Shown piece after piece: positions 5,977-9,016 of a stretch of DNA of 9,016 nucleotides. This DNA is from Bacillota bacterium. Lineage in GTDB: Bacteria; Bacillota_A; Clostridia; Peptostreptococcales; Anaerovoracaceae. A program made the translations under genes and the position numbers. Position 1 is the first letter of the stretch. Every line of letters starts with the position of its first letter. The stretch spans positions 1 through 9,016 of the forward strand of contig JAFRWQ010000289.1 of the NCBI GenBank assembly GCA_017437925.1, read 5' to 3'. Below the pieces are notes generated by a model that did no database searches, was not told the DNA's origin, and saw only the letters and a list, made by a program, of their open reading frames with translations.

Positions 5977-7278
5977 ATGCGCATACTAACGGTAATTGCA
6001 GGGATCATATACGTGCTGACGGGAGCCCTCTGCTTCGTCTTCATAAGCTACAGCTTCGCGAGCCTGGCCTTCCCCGCCGGCGCGCTCATGGTGCTGGCCG
6101 GAGCCTGCATCGCGGGAGCCTACATAGCCTCGGGCAAGAAGAACCGCCTCACCGACACGGTGCTGGTCGAAGGCCTTGTGGACATGATGTTCGGCTTCGC
6201 CGTCCTCAACAACCAGGTAAGCGACGCCATGCTCTCCATGTTCTTCGGAAGCTTCACCTGCATAGCCGGCGCCACCCGCCTCTCCCAGGCCCTCGACGTC
6301 AGCAGATACCGCCCCTCCGACTGGGCCAGGGTCATGCCCCTGTCCATAATCACCGCCATCATGGGCGTGGTCATGATGATGCCAAAGCTGTCCCTCGCGA
6401 CCCCCACCATGATAATGGTCGGAGCCGCGTTCATAGTCAACGGCTTCAGCATGCTGGTCTACTCGATGTACATGGAAAAGAGGGCCGCGACTCAAAAAGA
6501 AGAGGAAGCCCGCGCCAGGACCATGGCCAAGAAGGCCGACGCCGAAAACAAGAAGAAGCAGCGCAACAGGCTCCGCAGGCTCACCAAGGAGGAGCGCGAC
6601 CTCAATCTGGCCGAGATGAAGAAAGAGAAGAAGGAAGCAAAGCAGGCGAGGCTTGAGGCCGAAAGGCTCGAAAGAGAGCTTTCCAAGGCCTCGAGAAAGC
6701 CCCAGCCCGGAGACACCAGGCCCATAAGCAGCGACGAAGCCGAAGAGATCAGGCGCATCGCCGATAAGCTGGGCTTTTCCGACGAAGCGGTCATCAAGGC
6801 CGCCGTCGCCAAGAGCACCGAAGGGGCCGCCGACCCCGGCAAATGGCCCTCCTGGCAGAGGCCCACGGCCATACCCAGCCTTCGCAGCGCCGTAGGCTCG
6901 GAAGGCGAAGATGAGGAAAAGACTGAAGCCGAGATCCCCGCGTCCCTTGCCGCCGTCAATCTCGAAGACCTTGAAAAAGCCGAGGCTGACATGGGCTTTG
7001 AGAGTACCGACCTTCCCGAGGTCGAACTGATGTCGGAAAAAGAAAGCCCCGTGGACAGGGCTTCCATTATCAGCGATCTCGAAAAGCCGGTAAAGGAAAA
7101 GACCGATTTCAGCGACTACGTGCCCTTAAAACTCGAAGACCTGGTGGACGAAGAGCTTCCCAAGCTCAAGCTCAGCGACCCGGACGAAGAGCGCTTCACC
7201 AGGCGCATGTCCTTCACCTGGGGACAGGATCCCTACAGCAAAGAGGAGCTCAAGGACGCTGAGACAAAGCGTCAGTAA
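5977..7278 (+). CDS. HdeD/DUF308-like membrane protein with coiled-coil and acidic cytoplasmic tail
   Basis: This 433-residue protein has a membrane N-terminal half and a soluble tail. Six likely helices lie near residues 3-24, 28-51, 59-78, 84-105, 116-137 and 142-166. The Gly/Ala-rich paired-helix pattern is like HdeD/DUF308 proteins, which are usually about 180-200 residues with no long tail. Residues 167-240 are very rich in Lys, Arg, Glu and Ala and should form a long helix or coiled coil. Residues 250-285 (DEAEEIRRIADKLGFSDEAVIKAAVAK) may be a small helical unit. Residues 305-433 are acidic and probably disordered, with recurring LEDL/DLEK motifs (329-334, 367-370, 386-389) and an ending that contains FTRRMSFTWGQDPYS (407-421). 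The tail should be cytoplasmic by the positive-inside rule. The start has AAGGA 7 nt upstream. The last 7 bp overlap the convergent peptidase gene. The function is unknown. Confidence 0.8.
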   Translation: MRILTVIAGIIYVLTGALCFVFISYSFASLAFPAGALMVLAGACIAGAYIASGKKNRLTDTVLVEGLVDMMFGFAVLNNQVSDAMLSMFFGSFTCIAGATRLSQALDVSRYRPSDWARVMPLSIITAIMGVVMMMPKLSLATPTMIMVGAAFIVNGFSMLVYSMYMEKRAATQKEEEARARTMAKKADAENKKKQRNRLRRLTKEERDLNLAEMKKEKKEAKQARLEAERLERELSKASRKPQPGDTRPISSDEAEEIRRIADKLGFSDEAVIKAAVAKSTEGAADPGKWPSWQRPTAIPSLRSAVGSEGEDEEKTEAEIPASLAAVNLEDLEKAEADMGFESTDLPEVELMSEKESPVDRASIISDLEKPVKEKTDFSDYVPLKLEDLVDEELPKLKLSDPDEERFTRRMSFTWGQDPYSKEELKDAETKRQ

Positions 7279-8297
7279 TACTCTTTGAGGCTTTTGAGCG
7301 CCCTGCCCTTAAAGCCCGCGGTCGTGTCCGCATGAACAAGGGACGATATCAGGGCCTCTTCCATGGCCTCTACCCCCGCTTCAAAGACGACAGACATATT
7401 ATCCTCATGGAGGCAGGCTATCTCAAGCACTGCCTCTTTTTGCTCGTGGGGGATGCGGTTGGCGGTGGAAAAGGCTATGGCGACGTCTCCGCTGCCGTTG
7501 CCCGAATAGGAGCCGGTCCTGGCGAGGGCGTGGGCGCTGCGGTTTGCGAGCCTTCTCAGCTGGCGGTCGGTAAGAGGGGCGTCGGTCGCGATCACTATGA
7601 TGCACGATCCCTTGTCTTCGCTTCTTTCTTTGGAGATCCTCTCCCCCACCTTTTCGCCGGCTATGGTGAGATCCCTCATTGACCCGTAGTTGGTCATGGC
7701 GAGGGCTCCGATGACGTACTGCTTTTCCCCTGCGGTAAAGAGCCTCGAGGCGGAGCCTATACCGCCCTTCAGGCCCATCATCTTCATGCCTCTTCCGCCG
7801 CCCACAGCGCCCTCCTCAAAGTCTGCGGAGGCGTTTTCTATGGCCTTGAACACGTCTTCTTCTTCGACGTGAAGGCCTCTGATGTCGTTGAGATAGCCGT
7901 CGTTGCACTCGGTGACCAGGCAGTTGACCGTACCCGTGGTATCGCCTATCTCGGGGCACTGGGAAAGCATATATTTGACAGCCCCGGTGAGGACCCTGCC
8001 CACCGAGAGGGTGTTGGTCATGAAAATGGGGCTTTCCAGGGTGCCCAGCTCATCGATCTGGACAAGGCCCGCGGTCTTTCCGAAACCGTTGATGACGGCG
8101 CTCCCCGCGAAGAGCTTCTCCCTGAAGATATTGCCACGATGGGGCATTATCACGGTGACCCCGGTGTTGACGCTGCCGTCCTCGCTGCTCCTTGTGAAGT
8201 GGCCTGCGGTGACCCCGTCAACGTCGCTTATGAGGTTGCGCGCGCCCGGTTCAAAGCGCCTTCCGAGCTTTATTTTGCAGTATTTGTCAAGTCCCAT
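7272..8297 (-). CDS. P1 family peptidase, DmpA/BapA-type self-processing aminopeptidase
   Basis: The 341-residue product matches the L-aminopeptidase/D-esterase (DmpA, BapA) family, Ntn-fold enzymes that cleave themselves into two subunits and remove N-terminal residues from peptides, amides or beta-peptides. The likely self-cleavage site is G230-S231 in DKGSCIIVIATDAPL, placing the nucleophile Ser at the start of a 111-residue beta subunit. S269 and D271 in GNGSGD fit the DmpA Ser288/Glu290 pair in spacing, with Asp replacing Glu. N203 in TNYG may be the oxyanion Asn. Other family blocks are ISDVDGVTAGHFT (23-35), NTGVTVIMPH (44-53) and AVINGFGKTAGLVQIDELGTLESPIFMTNTLSVG (67-100). No signal peptide is visible. 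The start at 8297 is chosen for its GGAGG with a 5-nt spacer; 17 further in-frame codons upstream overlap the previous gene. It is the second gene after the EamA-like gene, 17 nt apart. The true substrate is unknown. Confidence 0.93.
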   Translation of the reverse strand: MGLDKYCKIKLGRRFEPGARNLISDVDGVTAGHFTRSSEDGSVNTGVTVIMPHRGNIFREKLFAGSAVINGFGKTAGLVQIDELGTLESPIFMTNTLSVGRVLTGAVKYMLSQCPEIGDTTGTVNCLVTECNDGYLNDIRGLHVEEEDVFKAIENASADFEEGAVGGGRGMKMMGLKGGIGSASRLFTAGEKQYVIGALAMTNYGSMRDLTIAGEKVGERISKERSEDKGSCIIVIATDAPLTDRQLRRLANRSAHALARTGSYSGNGSGDVAIAFSTANRIPHEQKEAVLEIACLHEDNMSVVFEAGVEAMEEALISSLVHADTTAGFKGRALKSLKEYY

Positions 8298-8302
8298 GAT
8301 AT

Positions 8303-8307
8303 CCTCC
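8303..8307 (-). promoter_or_regulatory. Ribosome binding site deciding the P1 peptidase start
   Basis: GGAGG on the minus strand, 5 nt before the ATG at 8297, sits in the short gap after the EamA-like stop codon. It argues against the longer in-frame start at 8348, which would lie inside the preceding gene. Confidence 0.85.
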
Positions 8308-8314
8308 GAAAACC

Positions 8315-8734
8315 TTACTTCTTCATGAGCCAGAGGCCGGCCATGCATACGGCGACTCCCGCCAGCTTTGTCGCGGTCAGAGGCTCTCCGAAGAGGTATT
8401 TTCCTATGAAGAGCAGAGCCACAGCGAAGATGGCGCTTTCGAACATGTAGCCGGTGTTGATGTTCCAGCCCGCTCTGTACATGTATATGCAGCCCACTTC
8501 AAGGCCCACTATGGCTATGCCCAGCACGAAGCTGGTCCAGTTGATGGCGGAATACTCTCTTAAGAGCGATGCCTGCCCCTTATTGAGCACGAAAAACATT
8601 AACAGGGCCGTCAGGGCCGAGACCACGTAGGTCACGGTGAGGGACGCCATGGGGTCCACGTCCTGGGGCACCTGCTTTGAGCATATGTGATAGAAGATGT
8701 TGGAGGTCACTATGATGGCTATGGGCCAGTACAT
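8315..8734 (-). CDS. Half-size EamA/DMT-superfamily transporter
   Basis: This is a 139-residue, strongly hydrophobic protein. Likely membrane helices lie near residues 2-19, 29-50, 66-87, 94-115 and 119-136. The C-terminal pattern FGEPLTATKLAGVAVCMAGLWLM is the EamA signature (GE-x-L-t ... k-x-x-G ... G). Most EamA proteins carry two such domains in about 300 residues; this has one, so it probably works as a dimer, as the small EmrE-type members of the drug/metabolite transporter superfamily do. The substrate cannot be predicted. I chose the ATG at 8734, preceded by GGTGGAAAG; a GTG five codons upstream (8749) is possible but has no good ribosome binding site. It is co-transcribed with the P1 peptidase downstream and divergent from a CDF transporter gene. 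Confidence 0.82.
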   Translation of the reverse strand: MYWPIAIIVTSNIFYHICSKQVPQDVDPMASLTVTYVVSALTALLMFFVLNKGQASLLREYSAINWTSFVLGIAIVGLEVGCIYMYRAGWNINTGYMFESAIFAVALLFIGKYLFGEPLTATKLAGVAVCMAGLWLMKK

Positions 8735-8751
8735 GTTCACGCTTTCCACCC

Positions 8752-8766
8752 GGCGGCTCTTCCGCC
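8752..8766 (-). other. Second leader hairpin upstream of the EamA-like gene
   Basis: GGCGG-CTCTT-CCGCC on the plus strand (GGCGG-AAGAG-CCGCC in the mRNA) is a perfect 5-bp stem ending 17 nt before the ATG and just before the GGTGGAAAG ribosome binding site. Its arms can also pair with the larger hairpin at 8777-8797, so alternative folds are possible. Confidence 0.45.
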
Positions 8767-8776
8767 TTATCCTTTC

Positions 8777-8797
8777 GGCGGCCTCTTCGCGGCCGCC
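8777..8797 (-). other. Perfect GC-only 7-bp hairpin at the predicted 5' end of the EamA-peptidase mRNA
   Basis: GGCGGCC and GGCCGCC flank a 7-nt loop. The stem is entirely G:C. With the -10 element at 8803-8808, transcription would begin near 8796, so this stem would form the very 5' end of the message, a position that often protects mRNA from 5'-end decay. No T-run follows it. Confidence 0.55.
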
Positions 8798-8802
8798 CTA
8801 TG

Positions 8803-8831
8803 ATTATACATTAGCGGATGGGCCTTTTGAA
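8803..8831 (-). promoter_or_regulatory. Promoter of the EamA-peptidase operon
   Basis: On the minus strand TTCAAA (8831-8826) and a perfect TATAAT (8808-8803) are 17 nt apart. The -35 matches consensus at 4 of 6 positions. TG lies directly before the hexamer, one base short of the usual extended -10 spacing. Confidence 0.6.
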
Positions 8832-8867
8832 GAGTTTTCTTGCGCTTGAGGAAAGCAGGTTATAAAA

Positions 8868-8876
8868 TGTTATATA
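8868..8876 (+). promoter_or_regulatory. Probable extended -10 promoter of the CDF transporter gene
   Basis: TGT followed by TATATA (8871-8876) forms an extended -10 element in an AT-rich stretch. A TTGAGG at 8846-8851 is a possible -35 but the spacing of 19 nt is long. TATAAA at 8861-8866 is an alternative -10. Confidence 0.4.
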
Positions 8877-8913
8877 AGGAAAAATTGCGCAGAACCAGAC
8901 TTGGAGAAAAAAC

Positions 8914-9016
8914 ATGGACCGCAGCAAAATAATCATCAATACAAGTATAAAAGGCATAGTCGTAAACGTCATACTCTCGGCCTTCAAGGCTGTCGTGGGA
9001 GCCGCGGCAGGCTCCA
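8914..9016 (+). CDS. Cation diffusion facilitator family transporter, N-terminal fragment (cut by right edge)
   Basis: The frame opens at the ATG at 8914 and is open at the right edge, giving 34 residues. GGAGA (8903-8907) lies 6 nt before the start. Residues 5-34 (KIIINTSIKGIVVNVILSAFKAVVGAAAGS) form the first membrane helix with the spacing and residues typical of clostridial CDF proteins (ixtSixGivvNxxLaaxKxxvGxxxgS). These export Zn(II), Fe(II), Mn(II) or related ions in exchange for protons. The metal-site Asp/His residues of helices 2 and 5 lie outside the window, so the metal cannot be judged. The gene is divergent from the EamA-peptidase operon. The identification rests on a short stretch. 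Confidence 0.7.
   Translation, partial: MDRSKIIINTSIKGIVVNVILSAFKAVVGAAAGS

Noticed and set aside
6492..7067. A 191-codon Ser/Leu-rich frame antisense to the DUF308 tail
   Set aside because: It is the complement of Glu/Lys/Ala/Arg-rich coding and has no start signals or conserved features.
8298..8348. 17 extra codons at the start of the P1 peptidase
   Set aside because: They overlap the end of the EamA-like gene, while the ATG at 8297 has a perfect GGAGG 5 nt upstream and gives a typical family N-terminus.

Overview
The window looks like chromosomal DNA from a fairly GC-rich anaerobic member of the Bacillota (Clostridia-like). This is an inference. It rests on an AddA-type helicase-nuclease (the Bacillota counterpart of RecB), strong GGAGG ribosome binding sites 5-7 nt before start codons, frequent AGG (Arg) and ATA (Ile) codons despite the GC-rich composition, and protein sequences that read like clostridial family members. 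I see no tRNA, rRNA, insertion sequence, CRISPR array, integrase or phage gene. It reads as an ordinary housekeeping and metabolic region.

Layout from left to right. (1) Positions 1-1025, minus strand: the N-terminal 341 residues of AddA, running off the left edge. (2) Positions 1338-2867, plus strand: gpmI, the cofactor-independent phosphoglycerate mutase of glycolysis, divergent from addA across a 312-nt intergenic region. (3) Positions 2886-5788, minus strand: a two-gene operon of flavoproteins. A BaiN/HI0933-type oxidoreductase comes first, overlapping a COG2509-type FAD-dependent dehydrogenase by ATGA. The operon converges on gpmI with an 18-nt gap. (4) Positions 5977-7278, plus strand: a six-helix HdeD/DUF308-type membrane protein with a long charged coiled-coil and acidic cytoplasmic tail. 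(5) Positions 7272-8734, minus strand: a half-size EamA-type membrane transporter followed 17 nt later by a DmpA-type (P1 family) self-cleaving aminopeptidase. The peptidase 3' end overlaps the DUF308 gene by 7 bp. (6) Position 8914 to the right edge, plus strand: the first 34 codons of a cation diffusion facilitator (CDF) metal transporter.

Transcription appears to run from three divergent promoter regions (about 1026-1337, 5789-5976 and 8735-8913). Four of the six promoters I can propose carry an extended -10 element (TGn directly before the -10 hexamer) with little -35 similarity. Three predicted mRNA leaders begin with a GC-rich hairpin close to the presumed transcription start. The DUF308 leader also contains alternative, mutually exclusive pairings next to its ribosome binding site.

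I found no convincing undescribed multi-gene system. The points most worth a second look are the DUF308 fusion protein and its structured leader, the recurring 5'-proximal hairpins, the coupled pair of flavoproteins of unknown substrate, and the pairing of a small DMT transporter with a P1 aminopeptidase.
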